Origin: an uncultured Pseudoflavonifractor sp.
GTDB taxonomy: Bacteria > Bacillota > Clostridia > Oscillospirales > Oscillospiraceae
Assembly (NCBI GenBank): GCA_947577065.1
Contig: CANPTT010000003.1
Location: forward strand, 32,917 to 96,916
Direction of reading: 5' to 3'
DNA: 64,000 bases
Shown here: positions 7,652-16,843 of the stretch, one piece after another
Layout of the letters: the number at the start of each line of letters is the position of its first letter
Position numbering within the stretch: the stretch's first letter is position 1
Made by a program: the position numbers and the translations under genes
Notes under the pieces: model-generated
Told to the model about the DNA's origin: nothing
Seen by the model: only the letters and a program-made list of their open reading frames with translations
Database searches by the model: none

Positions 7652-8890
7652 TCACCGTTCATTTTCCCTGTATTCCGTGGGCGTGATCCCAGTGTGCCGC
7701 TTAAAGACGGCGTTGAAATACCGGGGATCGTTCAGCCCTACGTGCTGGGCGATCCGGGCGATCTTCCAGTCGGTCTCCTTCAGCAGATGCTGGGCTTGCT
7801 CGATGCGGATGCGGGTGATGTACTGGGTCAGCCCGATCCCCATCTCCCGTTTGAACAGGTGGCTCAGGTAGCTGGGATTGACGTGAAGATGGCCGGCGAT
7901 GGTGGTCAGGTCGATGGGGTTATAATACTGCTTGCGGATAAAGCGGGCTGTGCGGATGGAAAGCCCGTCGGGATGGAGGGGCGGCAGCTTGCATTCGGAG
8001 AGCAGCCGCAGGATCAGGATATGGACCGACGCATACAGCTCCTCAATGAACAAAAACCGATCCAGATCCAGAGCCTCCGCGATCTCCAGGGTGCCGGACA
8101 GTCCCAGGATGAGGCACAGGTCGTCCATCCGCTTTTTGAGGAGGACCATCACTTCGGCGCAAAGCCGTTTGTCCTGGGCGTGTTTGAGCTGTTCCAGAAG
8201 CAAAGTGCGCAGCAGCGCCTCCGACCCCTGGACATCCCGCAGGAACATCCGGTCTGAAAGCTCCGCCAGCTCCCGCTCCACCTCCACCATGCTGGTGGGG
8301 ACCAGATCCCGCTGGGCCTGCTGGGCGCCAAACACCTTGTATTCCCGGAGGAAAAAGGCCCGCTCATACAGGGCCTGGGTCTGGGCGAAGGCCCGCTGAT
8401 AAGCCTCGTAGCTGTCGATCCGGTGGGAGAAGACGGTGATGTTGCCGATCGGAGGTCCCTTATGGACCCCAAACCGGATGTAATAGGTCTCCAGAAAGGC
8501 CCCCAGATGCTCCGCCAGAGATTGAATATCCACCTCCCCCCTGGGGGAGACCACCAACAGGATACGCTTGGAGTAGTCGTAGTTCAGCACGGTCATCTCG
8601 CTTGAAAATCCCAGGGAGTCTGCCAGGCGCGCCACCTCGGCCTGAAGCTGGTCCACCTGCTCGATCAGGTCGGACCGGCGCATCCCCAGCCGCTCCATAT
8701 AAAAGCGCCTGGGAAGTCCCGTAAGGATCAGGTAGCAGTGGGAGAAGTCGATGTTCAGCTTGATCTCCATCTCCAGCTCCATGTTTTGGAGCTGGCTGTA
8801 ACTCTGCCCGAAGAGGGACTCGTTCATGGCGTAAAAAATACAGTTCCGCTCCCGGTTTTTCTCCGGCTGATGGGTCTCCGTTGGGTTCAT
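7652..8890 (-). CDS. AraC-family transcriptional regulator
   Basis: This 412-residue regulator has two C-terminal helix-turn-helix units, seen as LTTIAGHLHVNPSYLSHLFK and WKIARIAQHVGLNDPRYFNAV, ending with the family signature around FKRHTGITPTEYR. The first 300 residues are a poorly recognised sensory region without membrane segments or a receiver domain, so it probably binds a small cytoplasmic ligand. It lies 74 bases downstream of flavoprotein 1 on the same strand and may control it. The acceptor or its uptake product would be the natural inducer, but this is inference. Confidence 0.88.
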   Translation of the reverse strand: MNPTETHQPEKNRERNCIFYAMNESLFGQSYSQLQNMELEMEIKLNIDFSHCYLILTGLPRRFYMERLGMRRSDLIEQVDQLQAEVARLADSLGFSSEMTVLNYDYSKRILLVVSPRGEVDIQSLAEHLGAFLETYYIRFGVHKGPPIGNITVFSHRIDSYEAYQRAFAQTQALYERAFFLREYKVFGAQQAQRDLVPTSMVEVERELAELSDRMFLRDVQGSEALLRTLLLEQLKHAQDKRLCAEVMVLLKKRMDDLCLILGLSGTLEIAEALDLDRFLFIEELYASVHILILRLLSECKLPPLHPDGLSIRTARFIRKQYYNPIDLTTIAGHLHVNPSYLSHLFKREMGIGLTQYITRIRIEQAQHLLKETDWKIARIAQHVGLNDPRYFNAVFKRHTGITPTEYRENER

Positions 8891-8913
8891 AGGCTCCCTC
8901 CTGAATCATGGGC

Positions 8914-8947
8914 CAAAGTCCTCCCGCGGAAAGCGGGAGGACTTTGG
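8914..8947. terminator. Hairpin between flavoprotein 1 and the araC gene
   Basis: A perfect inverted repeat (CAAAGTCCTCCCGC and complement) has a six-base loop but no following T-run. It could be a partial terminator or an mRNA-stabilising hairpin lowering araC expression relative to the flavoprotein. Confidence 0.5.
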
Positions 8948-8964
8948 GGGTATCAGGCTTGATC

Positions 8965-10677
8965 TTATTTCGCCAGAATGGTCTGGGCGATCTGGCTGCC
9001 CTCGAAGACGTTGATGGTGGTGGGGGCGCAGCCGAACAGGCCGTCGCCGGCCAGCTCGCCGATGGCGTAGAGGTTATCGCACACGGTTCCGTCGGTCTTG
9101 ACCACCTGCAGAGCCTCATTGACCTTCACGCCGCCCAGAGTCACCTGGATGCCCGGCTGAGTCTGCACCGCGTAGTAGGGGGCGGTCTCCAGGGCGGTGT
9201 TCATATACATGGTCCGGCCGAAGTCCTCATCCTTCTCATTCTTCACATAGCCGCCGTAGGTCTCCACCGTGGCCTTCAGGTTGTCCGCCGGGACGCCGAT
9301 CATGCCGGCCAGCTCCTCGATGGTGTCGGCCTTCACGATGTAGCCGGACTCGAGGAAGCCCTGGAGCCGCTTGGAGGAATCCAGGCTGACCTGGTCCATG
9401 ATCAGGTAGCAGTAGTCGCCCTCCTGCTCCATCATGTGACCGGAGAGGGTGGTGTAATCGGTGATGTACTCGTCGCAGAAACGCTGGCCGTTCATGTTGA
9501 CCATGATGGCTCCGGCGGTGCGGGCCGCGCTCAGGGAGACGCTCACGCTGCCGTCGGCGTAAACGGAGGGGTTGAGTCGAACGTTGTCGATCTCCTCAAA
9601 GGCGGCGCCGATGGCCTCCGCCATGGCGTGTCCGTCGCCGGTGCTGCCCTTGGCGGTGGTGCTGGGAAGGCCGGCCCAGTCGGGGCTGTACTTGGCGATG
9701 GCCTCCGGACTGGCGGCGTAGCCGCCGGTGGCCAGGACCACGTTGTCGGCAAAAATGTTGTACTGGCCGCCCTCATCCTCAGCCACAACGCCTTTGATCA
9801 CGCCGTCCTCCTCAATGAGGGAGACCGCCTTGGTGTTCAGCCGGAGGTTGACCCCGGCGTTCTCCAGCTCGGCCTTCATCACCCGCACCATCTCCACGCC
9901 CAGGGAGCTGCCGTCGGAGGTGCCGATCTGGTAGTAGGACATGGGCCGGGTAAAGTCCGCGCCGATCTCCAGGAACCAGTCCAGAATGTTCTGGGAGTCC
10001 TGGAACATGGCGGTCATACGGTCTGCGTCAAAGGCGGGGTTGAGCTTCTGCTGCTTGGCCACATAGTCCTCGATGGTGACGGTGTCCACCCCCGCGTCCT
10101 TCTGCATCTGGGTGTCCATGACCACCAGGTAGGTGGCGGACAGGGTGGTGGCGCCGCCCACCATGGGCTGCTTTTCGATGAGCAGCACGTCGTGACCCGC
10201 CTTGGTCAGGTCGATGGCGGTCTTCATGCCTGCGCCGCCCGCGCCCACCACCAGGGTGGACACGGTCACATCCTCGGTCTTGCTGGCGGCGGGGGACTGC
10301 TCGCCCTCCTTGGTCTGCCAGGCATTCACGTCCAGCCCCGCCTCGGTGAGGGCGGCGGCGGTGGCCTCCAGAATGGCCTTGCTGGTGTTGGTGGCGCCGG
10401 AGACGGCCTCCACATTGAGGGTCTGCCCGGCCACGATGGCCGCCGGGATAGTCTCAATAGCCGCGTCACAGATCCCCGAGGTCTCCCCGTGCTCGGTGAC
10501 GGTGACAGCGTTCACCCCGCCGTTCTCCACCACCACCTCGACCTTCACCGGCCCATTGTTGCCCTGGGCGCTGCCGGTGTAGGTCTTGGCCCCTTCGCTC
10601 TCCGCCTGCTTGGGTCCGCAGCCGGCCAGCGCCATGCTGAGCGCCAGGGCCAGAGACAAAAGACGATCCTTTTTCAT
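8965..10677 (-). CDS. Secreted FMN/FAD flavoprotein reductase 1 (fumarate reductase-like lipoprotein)
   Basis: This 570-residue extracytoplasmic flavoprotein begins with a lipoprotein signal (lipobox LAGC). An FMN-binding domain follows (about residues 30-110) with VSGATNTS, whose threonine is the expected site of covalent FMN attachment by ApbE. A FAD_binding_2 domain starts at VVGAGGAGMKTAIDL. The family reduces small organic acceptors with electrons passed through bound flavins. The usual fumarate reductase signatures are absent: the HTxGG histidine is replaced in VTLGGVKV, and the NRLGGNA arginine in GCAPTTINVFEG. The substrate is therefore probably not fumarate. The AraC regulator lies downstream. 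Confidence 0.88.
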   Translation of the reverse strand: MKKDRLLSLALALSMALAGCGPKQAESEGAKTYTGSAQGNNGPVKVEVVVENGGVNAVTVTEHGETSGICDAAIETIPAAIVAGQTLNVEAVSGATNTSKAILEATAAALTEAGLDVNAWQTKEGEQSPAASKTEDVTVSTLVVGAGGAGMKTAIDLTKAGHDVLLIEKQPMVGGATTLSATYLVVMDTQMQKDAGVDTVTIEDYVAKQQKLNPAFDADRMTAMFQDSQNILDWFLEIGADFTRPMSYYQIGTSDGSSLGVEMVRVMKAELENAGVNLRLNTKAVSLIEEDGVIKGVVAEDEGGQYNIFADNVVLATGGYAASPEAIAKYSPDWAGLPSTTAKGSTGDGHAMAEAIGAAFEEIDNVRLNPSVYADGSVSVSLSAARTAGAIMVNMNGQRFCDEYITDYTTLSGHMMEQEGDYCYLIMDQVSLDSSKRLQGFLESGYIVKADTIEELAGMIGVPADNLKATVETYGGYVKNEKDEDFGRTMYMNTALETAPYYAVQTQPGIQVTLGGVKVNEALQVVKTDGTVCDNLYAIGELAGDGLFGCAPTTINVFEGSQIAQTILAK

Positions 10678-10708
10678 TGTTGTATCCTCCTAATTTATCC
10701 TTTTATCG

Positions 10709-10727
10709 GGCCCCCTGCGGGAGCCCT
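10709..10727 (-). other. Small GC hairpin in the 5' leader of flavoprotein 1
   Basis: GGGCCCCCTGCGGGAGCCC folds on itself about 30 bases before the start codon. It may be a leader hairpin. No convincing promoter was identified further upstream. The 8-mer TTTCGACA at 10745-10752, also present in the TetR promoter region, lies in this leader. Confidence 0.35.
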
Positions 10728-10835
10728 TGACAAAAGAATAACATTTTCGACATGCTTTTCCTATTCAAAATTCTTTGGGTTAGGGGAAAAATTTTGTGAG
10801 TTTCCTTTGGCAGGTCTGCCGGATCCAAAAAACAG

Positions 10836-10871
10836 ACGGGCCCTGCCGGAGGGGTTCCGGCAGGGCCCGTT
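10836..10871 (-). terminator. Terminator of the XpaC-like gene
   Basis: A 15-bp perfect inverted repeat (ACGGGCCCTGCCGGA and complement) is followed on the minus strand by CTGTTTTTTGG. Confidence 0.85.
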
Positions 10872-10900
10872 TCAGCGGCAAAGGGGAAGGGAAGAGGCGG

Positions 10901-12145
10901 TCAGCCTCCCAGGGTCATCCCCGACCCCAGGCCGTCCTTGTCCAGCATCCGCTCCAACACCTCCACGTCGGTGGTGATATCCATCACATCGGTGGCAAAG
11001 AGCTGATCCAGTTGTTTTTCAAACCCCTCCACTACCTTGTCCATCATGTCCTCAATGCGCCGTTTGGCGGCGGAGATATTTTCCCCCTCCACCCCTTGGG
11101 CCTCCATCTGGGCATAGGCCCGTAATATTTTTAGGGTGGTGGGCAGATAGTAGTTCAAAAACTGCCGCAGTTCGGGGGCCTTGGCGGGATTTTTCCGCTG
11201 GTAGTCCAGGATCTTTCCCGTGATCTCTCCGATGCGGTCGATTTTTCGGCTCATCTCATCATCAGGGATGGCGTCGTTCACTGCCTTGATCTGGCGAAGA
11301 ATGGCGTTGTCTTCGTCCTCCTTGGGCTGCTCCGACGCCCTTCGGGGCGCCGCCTCCGGCCTTGGCGCCTCATAGCCCTGGTCGGTAAGGACCAGTCGTC
11401 CGGAGGCCCGGTCTATATATCCCATGGGAAGCGTACCGTCTGAGAGCATCCGCTGGAGGTCGGAGACTACCTTCTTTTCGCTGACTCCGGCAGCGTTCGC
11501 CAGATCTGAGAGGAACACGGAATTCCGACTGCCGATGACACCCATATAGAGCCGCTGCCGCCGCCCAAACCGGGTCTGGCCCAGGCCGTTCCACAGCATT
11601 ACCAGCCCCGCGCAGAAGAAACCGAAGATGGGGAACAGCTCGTCGGCGTAGGACAGAAAACCATAGCGGAGGGCGTCGATCAATTCGCTGGCAAAGCCAA
11701 GGCCGAAGACAAAGCTGGTGATCCCGCCCAGAGCGGTCAGGAGTTTTCCGCTTTTGGGCTTGCGGGAAAACCGCTTTTTGTTGCTCTCGCCCTGGGGCGA
11801 AGCCTTTTTCTGCCCGGCGGGAGCCGTGCCGTAGGAATAGGGGCGCTGGGCCGTTCCTTGAGCTGCCCCTTGAGCCGTCTTTTGGGAGGCGCCCTGAGCG
11901 GTTCCGCTCTGGGCCGCTCCCTGACCGCCGGACTGCCCCGCAAAGCCGCTCTGGGCCGTGGGGGGACGGTACTGGTACTGACTGTTGGGGCGGTAGCTCT
12001 GCCGGTAGTCCTGCCGCATTCGGTCAATGGGAATGGACACCCCACCCAGGCTTAGGAAGAGAAGGATCATACCTGCCGGCCAAAAAAAGATGAAGCCCAA
12101 AACAATAGCCCACCAAGGGATATTGGATTCCTGTTTATTGGACAT
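10901..12145 (-). CDS. XpaC-family membrane protein (5-bromo-4-chloroindolyl phosphate hydrolysis protein)
   Basis: This 414-residue protein starts with a hydrophobic helix (WWAIVLGFIFFWPAGMILLF). A Gln/Ser/Ala/Gly-rich low-complexity linker follows (about residues 45-120), then another membrane pair near residues 135-185, and a helical cytoplasmic part. The C-terminal 130 residues match the XpaC family, with a helical core around RQFLNYYLPTTLKILRAY. XpaC in Bacillus was named for indolyl phosphate hydrolysis, but its molecular role is unclear; in other genomes it is often found with TelA/toxic-anion-resistance genes, which are not seen here. It is monocistronic, with its own promoter and terminator. 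Confidence 0.8.
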   Translation of the reverse strand: MSNKQESNIPWWAIVLGFIFFWPAGMILLFLSLGGVSIPIDRMRQDYRQSYRPNSQYQYRPPTAQSGFAGQSGGQGAAQSGTAQGASQKTAQGAAQGTAQRPYSYGTAPAGQKKASPQGESNKKRFSRKPKSGKLLTALGGITSFVFGLGFASELIDALRYGFLSYADELFPIFGFFCAGLVMLWNGLGQTRFGRRQRLYMGVIGSRNSVFLSDLANAAGVSEKKVVSDLQRMLSDGTLPMGYIDRASGRLVLTDQGYEAPRPEAAPRRASEQPKEDEDNAILRQIKAVNDAIPDDEMSRKIDRIGEITGKILDYQRKNPAKAPELRQFLNYYLPTTLKILRAYAQMEAQGVEGENISAAKRRIEDMMDKVVEGFEKQLDQLFATDVMDITTDVEVLERMLDKDGLGSGMTLGG

Positions 12146-12197
12146 ACTGCGCCTCCCGCTGGAATGAATGAAATCGGGACAAATTCATACTCTATCT

Positions 12198-12226
12198 AAT
12201 ATACAACGAAATCTGCCGGATGTAAA
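12198..12226 (-). promoter_or_regulatory. Promoter of the XpaC-like gene
   Basis: On the minus strand, TTTACA and TATATT are separated by 17 bases, about 52 bases before the ATG. Confidence 0.75.
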
Positions 12227-12270
12227 GAAAAAAACCGTGCCGGAAAATTCAGGATGTAACCGTTCTGTTA

Positions 12271-12299
12271 TTGCTTTTTGTGGGGAAAACACGTATAAT
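12271..12299 (+). promoter_or_regulatory. Promoter of the VanW-family gene
   Basis: TTGCTT and TATAAT are separated by 17 bases. The -35 box coincides with the track start codon at 12271, which shows that translation must begin further downstream, at 12352. Confidence 0.8.
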
Positions 12300-12351
12300 G
12301 ACCCTATATCTTGTGTTGTCTGCCTGTGTGGACCTATGGAGTGAGCATATT

Positions 12352-14253
12352 ATGGAAGAAAAAAGCGGCGGCAAGCGTCTGACCTCAAAGTTTGATAACA
12401 AAAAGAAGCGGATCGTCCTCATCGGCGTGGGGGCGGTCCTTGCTCTGCTTTTGAGCGGCTATGCCGCTTTGTGTGCCTATGCAGGAAGCGGCGGAGGCCG
12501 TATGGCGCCCAATACCCGTATAGGCGGGGTAGAGGTGGGAGGACTTTCTGCCGAGGCGGCGGTCTCCACCCTGGACGCCGCTCTTCAGGTCCGGCTGGCT
12601 GCCCTGGAGGTGCCTTTTACCTGCGGAGAGGGTCGATACGCTGTCTCCGGTACGGAATTTTCCTATGACGCGGAGGGGGCGGTCAAAAGCGCTTCCCCCG
12701 CTGCTGCGCCCATGCCCCTTCGGGGCTTTCGGTTTTTGGCCGGGATGCTGGACCGGGACGGAGCCTCCGTGCCCCTCACCCTGGACCATGTACCGGCAGA
12801 GGTCAGCCGTGCCGCCATGGAGCAGGGGGATACCGACGCCCAGACTACCTGGGACATCCGGGACACCGCCATCGTTTTTACCAAGGGCCGGACCGGCCGC
12901 ACAGTGGACACGGCGGAGCTTTTGCCCAGGCTCACCGAAAAAGCCACCGAAATGCTGAATGGCGAGAGCGATTCCCTGGAGCCGGCACAGGCCAACATCA
13001 CCGTCGCCCCGCCCGCCGAGCCCGATTTTGTGTCCATTCGTGAGGAGATCTACGCCGAGGTGTCCGAGGCGTATCTGGACCGGGAGACCCTGGAGATCGT
13101 CCCCTCGGTCACCGGAAAGGATCTGGATATCGAGGCGGCCCGCGCCGCCTTGAACGCCGCTGGAGAGGGGACCGCCTTCCGGGTGGAACTTACCGTCACC
13201 GCACCCGAGACCTCTACGGAGCAGCTTGCCGAGAGCCTGTTCCGAGACGTGCTGGGGGAGGCCACCACCCGGGTCACCGGCACCGCCGACCGGAAGATGA
13301 ATGTGAGAGTGGCGGCGGAGTTCATCGACGGCTCCATCCTGTTTCCTGGGGATGAGTTCTCGTTCAATCAGAAGTGCAGTCCCTATACCGAGGGCAACGG
13401 CTATGGAAAAGCCACGGCCTATGTCAACGGCCTCTCCAAGGATACGGTGGCGGGTGGCATCTGTCAGGCCAGTTCTACCCTCTATTGGGCCAGTCTCAAG
13501 GCCGATCTGGAGACGGTGGAGCGCTATGCTCACCGCTATGAGCCAAGCTATGTCCGGGGCGGTCTGGACGCCACCGTGTACGGAGACTATGGCGAGAAGG
13601 GGAGCCTGGATTTTCGCTTTAAAAACAGCAGTGAACACCCTGTTAAGATCGAGGTCAGCGTAGACAGTAAAAATTATATCCATGTGACCATTCTGGGCAC
13701 CGATACCACCGGGATCCATGGAGAGCCATACTCCACCAACCGGGTGGTGACCCAGCCTTATGAGACCATCTACCAGGCCGACGACACCGTCCCCCAGGGG
13801 ACCACCCGAAAGGACGAGGAGCGGACGGGCTACAACGGAGTTACCATTGAGACCTATCAAAAGCTGGTGGACGCCGAGGGGAAGACTGTCTCGGATACCC
13901 TGCTCTACAAGACCAAGTATTATTGCCGCAACGAGGTGATCCTGTTCCACCCCAGCGATCTGGAGCTTTGGGGCATCGATCCCGTCACCGGTATCCGTAC
14001 CGAGCCCACAGCGGCGCCTGAAGTCCCGGTGGAGAGCGGGCCCCCCATCGTCACTCCCGCCCCCGGGGAGAGCCAGCTGCCCCCGAGCACCCCGGACCCG
14101 GTCCTGCCCCCTGAGGGCGGTGAGCCGATCCTTCCCCCGGGCCAGGAGATCCCTTTGCCCCCGGTCCAGAGCGCGGCGCCGACCCCGGCAGAGGAAGGGT
14201 TGCCTGATCTACCCATCATCCCGCCCCCCGGCACCATTGTGGTGGGGCAGTGA
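12352..14253 (+). CDS. VanW-family exported cell-wall protein
   Basis: This 633-residue membrane-anchored protein starts with a basic stretch and one N-terminal membrane helix (RIVLIGVGAVLALLLSGYAA). Two putative peptidoglycan-binding (PG_binding_4/YoaR-like) domains follow. A VanW domain spans about residues 320-450, including GDEFSFNQ and GGICQASSTLYWAS. The last 60 residues are Pro-rich, suggesting a wall-spanning tail. The ATG at 12352 is preceded by GGAG and lies about 45 bases after the predicted transcription start. The VanW name comes from some vancomycin-resistance clusters; no vanHAX genes are present here, so a general wall function is more likely than resistance. Confidence 0.88.
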   Translation: MEEKSGGKRLTSKFDNKKKRIVLIGVGAVLALLLSGYAALCAYAGSGGGRMAPNTRIGGVEVGGLSAEAAVSTLDAALQVRLAALEVPFTCGEGRYAVSGTEFSYDAEGAVKSASPAAAPMPLRGFRFLAGMLDRDGASVPLTLDHVPAEVSRAAMEQGDTDAQTTWDIRDTAIVFTKGRTGRTVDTAELLPRLTEKATEMLNGESDSLEPAQANITVAPPAEPDFVSIREEIYAEVSEAYLDRETLEIVPSVTGKDLDIEAARAALNAAGEGTAFRVELTVTAPETSTEQLAESLFRDVLGEATTRVTGTADRKMNVRVAAEFIDGSILFPGDEFSFNQKCSPYTEGNGYGKATAYVNGLSKDTVAGGICQASSTLYWASLKADLETVERYAHRYEPSYVRGGLDATVYGDYGEKGSLDFRFKNSSEHPVKIEVSVDSKNYIHVTILGTDTTGIHGEPYSTNRVVTQPYETIYQADDTVPQGTTRKDEERTGYNGVTIETYQKLVDAEGKTVSDTLLYKTKYYCRNEVILFHPSDLELWGIDPVTGIRTEPTAAPEVPVESGPPIVTPAPGESQLPPSTPDPVLPPEGGEPILPPGQEIPLPPVQSAAPTPAEEGLPDLPIIPPPGTIVVGQ

Positions 14254-14308
14254 GGTATAGGGGAGCCGGGGATTTTGCGGACCGATCCGGAAAAAGGAGA
14301 AAGAGAGA

Positions 14309-14992
14309 ATGAGTTTTCAAGGATTTGACCCCGCAGTGGTGGACTTTATGTGGGGTCTCCGCTTTAACAACGACCGGGAGTGGTTTGAGCCCCGAAAGGC
14401 GGAATACAAAGAGATATTTGAAAATCCCATGAAGGAGCTGTGCCGGGAACTTTATGCTGAATTTTCCGAAAAGCACTCCGAACTGAGTCTGACAAGCCGG
14501 GTGAGCCGCATCTACCGGGACGCCCGGAGGCTCTTTGGCAGGGGGCCCTACAAGGACCACCTGTGGCTCACCGTCTCCGCTCCTGCCGAGCGGTGGTCCT
14601 GCCAGCCTGTCTTTTGGTTTGAGCTGACCCCCGAGGGGTACAGCTTTGGTTTGGGCTATTGGATGGCCCAGGCGGTGACCATGGCAAAATTTCGTGCCCG
14701 GATGGACCGGGATCCCAAAACCATGGAAAAGCTGGCCCGCCAGATCAAAAAGCAGGATACTTTCCGGTTGACAGGGGAGGAATTCAAAAAGCCCCGCCCT
14801 GCGCCAAATGAGCTCCTTGCCCCTTGGTACAACAAGAAGGGGGGCTTTTCCCTCAGCTGTGAGCGGGAGCATGACCAGCTGCTGTGGTCCTCCCAACTTC
14901 CACGGCATATCCTGGAGGAGTGGGAGAAGCTGGTCCCTCTGTTTCAATATCTCTCGACCCTGGATGGGGATCCGGACCCCAGGAAGCAATAA
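14309..14992 (+). CDS. DUF2461 family protein
   Basis: This 227-residue cytoplasmic protein has the characteristic start FQGFDPAVVDFMWGLRFNND and the segments WFEPRKAEY and SRIYRDARR of the DUF2461 (TIGR02453) family. The family has no established biochemical function. It starts 55 bases after the VanW gene with AAGGAG nearby and shares its direction, so it may be cotranscribed. A terminator follows. Confidence 0.85.
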   Translation: MSFQGFDPAVVDFMWGLRFNNDREWFEPRKAEYKEIFENPMKELCRELYAEFSEKHSELSLTSRVSRIYRDARRLFGRGPYKDHLWLTVSAPAERWSCQPVFWFELTPEGYSFGLGYWMAQAVTMAKFRARMDRDPKTMEKLARQIKKQDTFRLTGEEFKKPRPAPNELLAPWYNKKGGFSLSCEREHDQLLWSSQLPRHILEEWEKLVPLFQYLSTLDGDPDPRKQ

Positions 14993-14999
14993 AGAAGTA

Positions 15000-15035
15000 T
15001 GGGCCCGTGCCGTTTGGCACGGGCCTGATTTTTGG
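15000..15035 (+). terminator. Terminator after the DUF2461 gene
   Basis: GGGCCCGTGCC pairs with GGCACGGGCC around a short loop and is followed by TGATTTTT. Confidence 0.85.
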
Positions 15036-15349
15036 AAGGACGGAACCCAAACGCGGCCTACGGAGCGACGCCACCGTCAGGATATCTCTTGGACATGACC
15101 CTTCCCAAAGGTCCTTGACGATGGAGGCAGCATAAAAAAGATATCTCCTTGTCAAAATGACAGGAGAGAGGAGCGCAGGATGGGCCTGTACTGTGTATCC
15201 TGTCCAAAATACCCTGAATTTCACAAATAACCGCAGTTTTATCCAGTGGATATTTTTGCCTATCCTTTGTAAAATATGATTATAGCAAACACCATGACCG
15301 TCTCTTGTTTTGGCGAAAACCACAAATCATAGAAGGAGGAACAAGAACC
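15036..15349. other. Non-coding leader region of the ABC importer operon
   Basis: No gene is seen here. The stretch holds two copies of GATATCTC (near 15079 and 15141) and a small inverted repeat TGTCA-AAA-TGACA near 15153. A candidate promoter TTGCCT/TTATAG (18-base spacing, 15256-15285) lies about 65 bases before the binding-protein start; it is weak, as expected for an activator-dependent promoter. Control by the YesN-type response regulator encoded in the same operon is a plausible inference. Confidence 0.4.
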
Positions 15350-16756
15350 ATGAAAAAGCGTGTAATGGCCCTGACCCTGTCCCTGTCTCTGGTGGCCGGC
15401 CTGCTCTCCGGCTGCGGCGGCGCCGCCGAGACTCCTGCTCCTGAGAGCAAGTCTCCCGATCCCGCCCCCGTGGAGTCTAAGGCTCCCCCCGCTCCTGTGG
15501 AGAATCTGACCGCGGTCCAGAAGATCATCAAAGAGGCCGAGGGCATGACCATGGAGGAGCTGGCGAAGAAGGCCATTGAGGAGTCCAACGGCAAGACCTT
15601 CTTTGGCGTGGGCAACTCCAGCCGCGGCAAGAGCGCCCTGCCGCTGTTTATCGATTACCTGAAGACGATCGATCCTAACTACAGCATGGAGTTTGAGTGG
15701 CAGCAGCCCAAGAACAACAAGATCTTTGACCAGCTTACTGCCGACTCCCTGAAGCCTGAGGGCACCTTTGCCATGACCCTCATCCAGGACGGCAACCAGA
15801 TCGAGTCCAAGATGGTCCAGACCGGCATTCTGGATACATATATCCCCAAGGAGTGGGCCGAGGCCAATGGCACCACCGCTGACGCGGTGGACGGCTATCT
15901 GGCTCTCCAGACTCTGAATAAGGTCTTTATGTACAACAACACCGGCTCCAAGACCTATGATAACTGCTGGGACTTTGTGGCCGAGGGCGAGCACGGCCTG
16001 TACATGGACATCGACTCTGAGATCGTTGGCAAGAACTTCCTCTATATGCTGACTGCCGACAAGTACGCCGGCTGGCTCAAGGAGGCCTTTAATGCCCTCT
16101 CCGCCGACGAGCAGGCTTATTTCCAGCCCACCATCAAGGCTATGGAGTCTGAGGCCAGCGACCTGGGCCTGGGCGCCGACGGCGCTTATGCCCTGGCCTG
16201 GATCAAGCTGTGGGTGGAGTCCTACAATGCGCAGACCGACGACGGCCCCATCTGCAACACTCTGGTCGACAAGTCTGCTACCGATCAGTTCGGACTGCTG
16301 GTCTACTCCAAGCTCCGCTCTGTGGAGGAGTCTGCCTCCGTCTCCAAGAATAACATCAATGTGGCGGCCTATGACGACGGCTACACCGGCATTGGCGGTT
16401 ATGGCTACTGCCACTACCTGTTTGTCACCGACAACAGCCCCCTGCCCTGGACTGCCTGCGCTTTCATCGCCTACATGACCTGCACCGTGGACGGCTTCTC
16501 CGCCTGGGGCAAGGACATGGGCGGCTATTCCTCCAACCCCACCGTGGCGGCTGGGACCGAGGAGCAGTATGGTCACTCCAAGGGCGGTATGGCCGAGGAT
16601 GGCACCACCGTAGAGTTCGAGTGCAAGAATGACCGCGGCTATGAGTGGTGGACCAACGAGGGCAAGCTTGTCCTGGAGGATCCTGAGTATTGCGCCGATG
16701 TGGCCTTTACCGTGGGCTCCTGGGTGGAGATGCTGACCAAGTACTCCGCGGGCTAA
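15350..16756 (+). CDS. ABC importer substrate-binding lipoprotein
   Basis: This 468-residue extracellular binding protein has a lipoprotein signal (lipobox LLSGC). A Pro/Ala/Glu linker follows, and then a type-2 periplasmic-binding fold. It should capture the substrate and deliver it to the permease encoded two genes later. The ATG at 15350 has AGGAGG close upstream. Many GGC/GCC and AAG codons with little rare-codon use suggest high expression. A hairpin just downstream, without a T-run, could stabilise its message over the rest of the operon. The ligand is not identifiable; neighbouring HAD phosphatases suggest a phosphorylated or phosphonate compound. Confidence 0.85.
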   Translation: MKKRVMALTLSLSLVAGLLSGCGGAAETPAPESKSPDPAPVESKAPPAPVENLTAVQKIIKEAEGMTMEELAKKAIEESNGKTFFGVGNSSRGKSALPLFIDYLKTIDPNYSMEFEWQQPKNNKIFDQLTADSLKPEGTFAMTLIQDGNQIESKMVQTGILDTYIPKEWAEANGTTADAVDGYLALQTLNKVFMYNNTGSKTYDNCWDFVAEGEHGLYMDIDSEIVGKNFLYMLTADKYAGWLKEAFNALSADEQAYFQPTIKAMESEASDLGLGADGAYALAWIKLWVESYNAQTDDGPICNTLVDKSATDQFGLLVYSKLRSVEESASVSKNNINVAAYDDGYTGIGGYGYCHYLFVTDNSPLPWTACAFIAYMTCTVDGFSAWGKDMGGYSSNPTVAAGTEEQYGHSKGGMAEDGTTVEFECKNDRGYEWWTNEGKLVLEDPEYCADVAFTVGSWVEMLTKYSAG

Positions 16757-16787
16757 AAAGTCTGGGCCCTAAATAAACATGGAAACA

Positions 16788-16818
16788 AAGGGCCCGGAGG
16801 CCGAGCCTCCGGGCCCTT
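16788..16818 (+). terminator. Intra-operon hairpin after the binding-protein gene
   Basis: AAGGGCCCGGAGGC pairs perfectly with its complement around a three-base loop, followed by CCTAAAAG rather than a T-run. It is most likely an attenuating or stabilising hairpin that sets a high binding protein to permease ratio. Confidence 0.65.
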
Positions 16819-16843
16819 CCTAAAAGAAGGGGAGGGTGAGGCT

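Noticed and set aside
8908-10977. 689-residue plus-strand ORF opposite flavoprotein 1
   Set aside because: It mirrors the codon pattern of the real gene and is rich in Gly, His and Val without motifs.
12352-14253. VanW gene as evidence of vancomycin resistance
   Set aside because: No vanH, vanA/B ligase, vanX or vanS/R genes accompany it, and VanW-domain proteins are common in Firmicutes without resistance.
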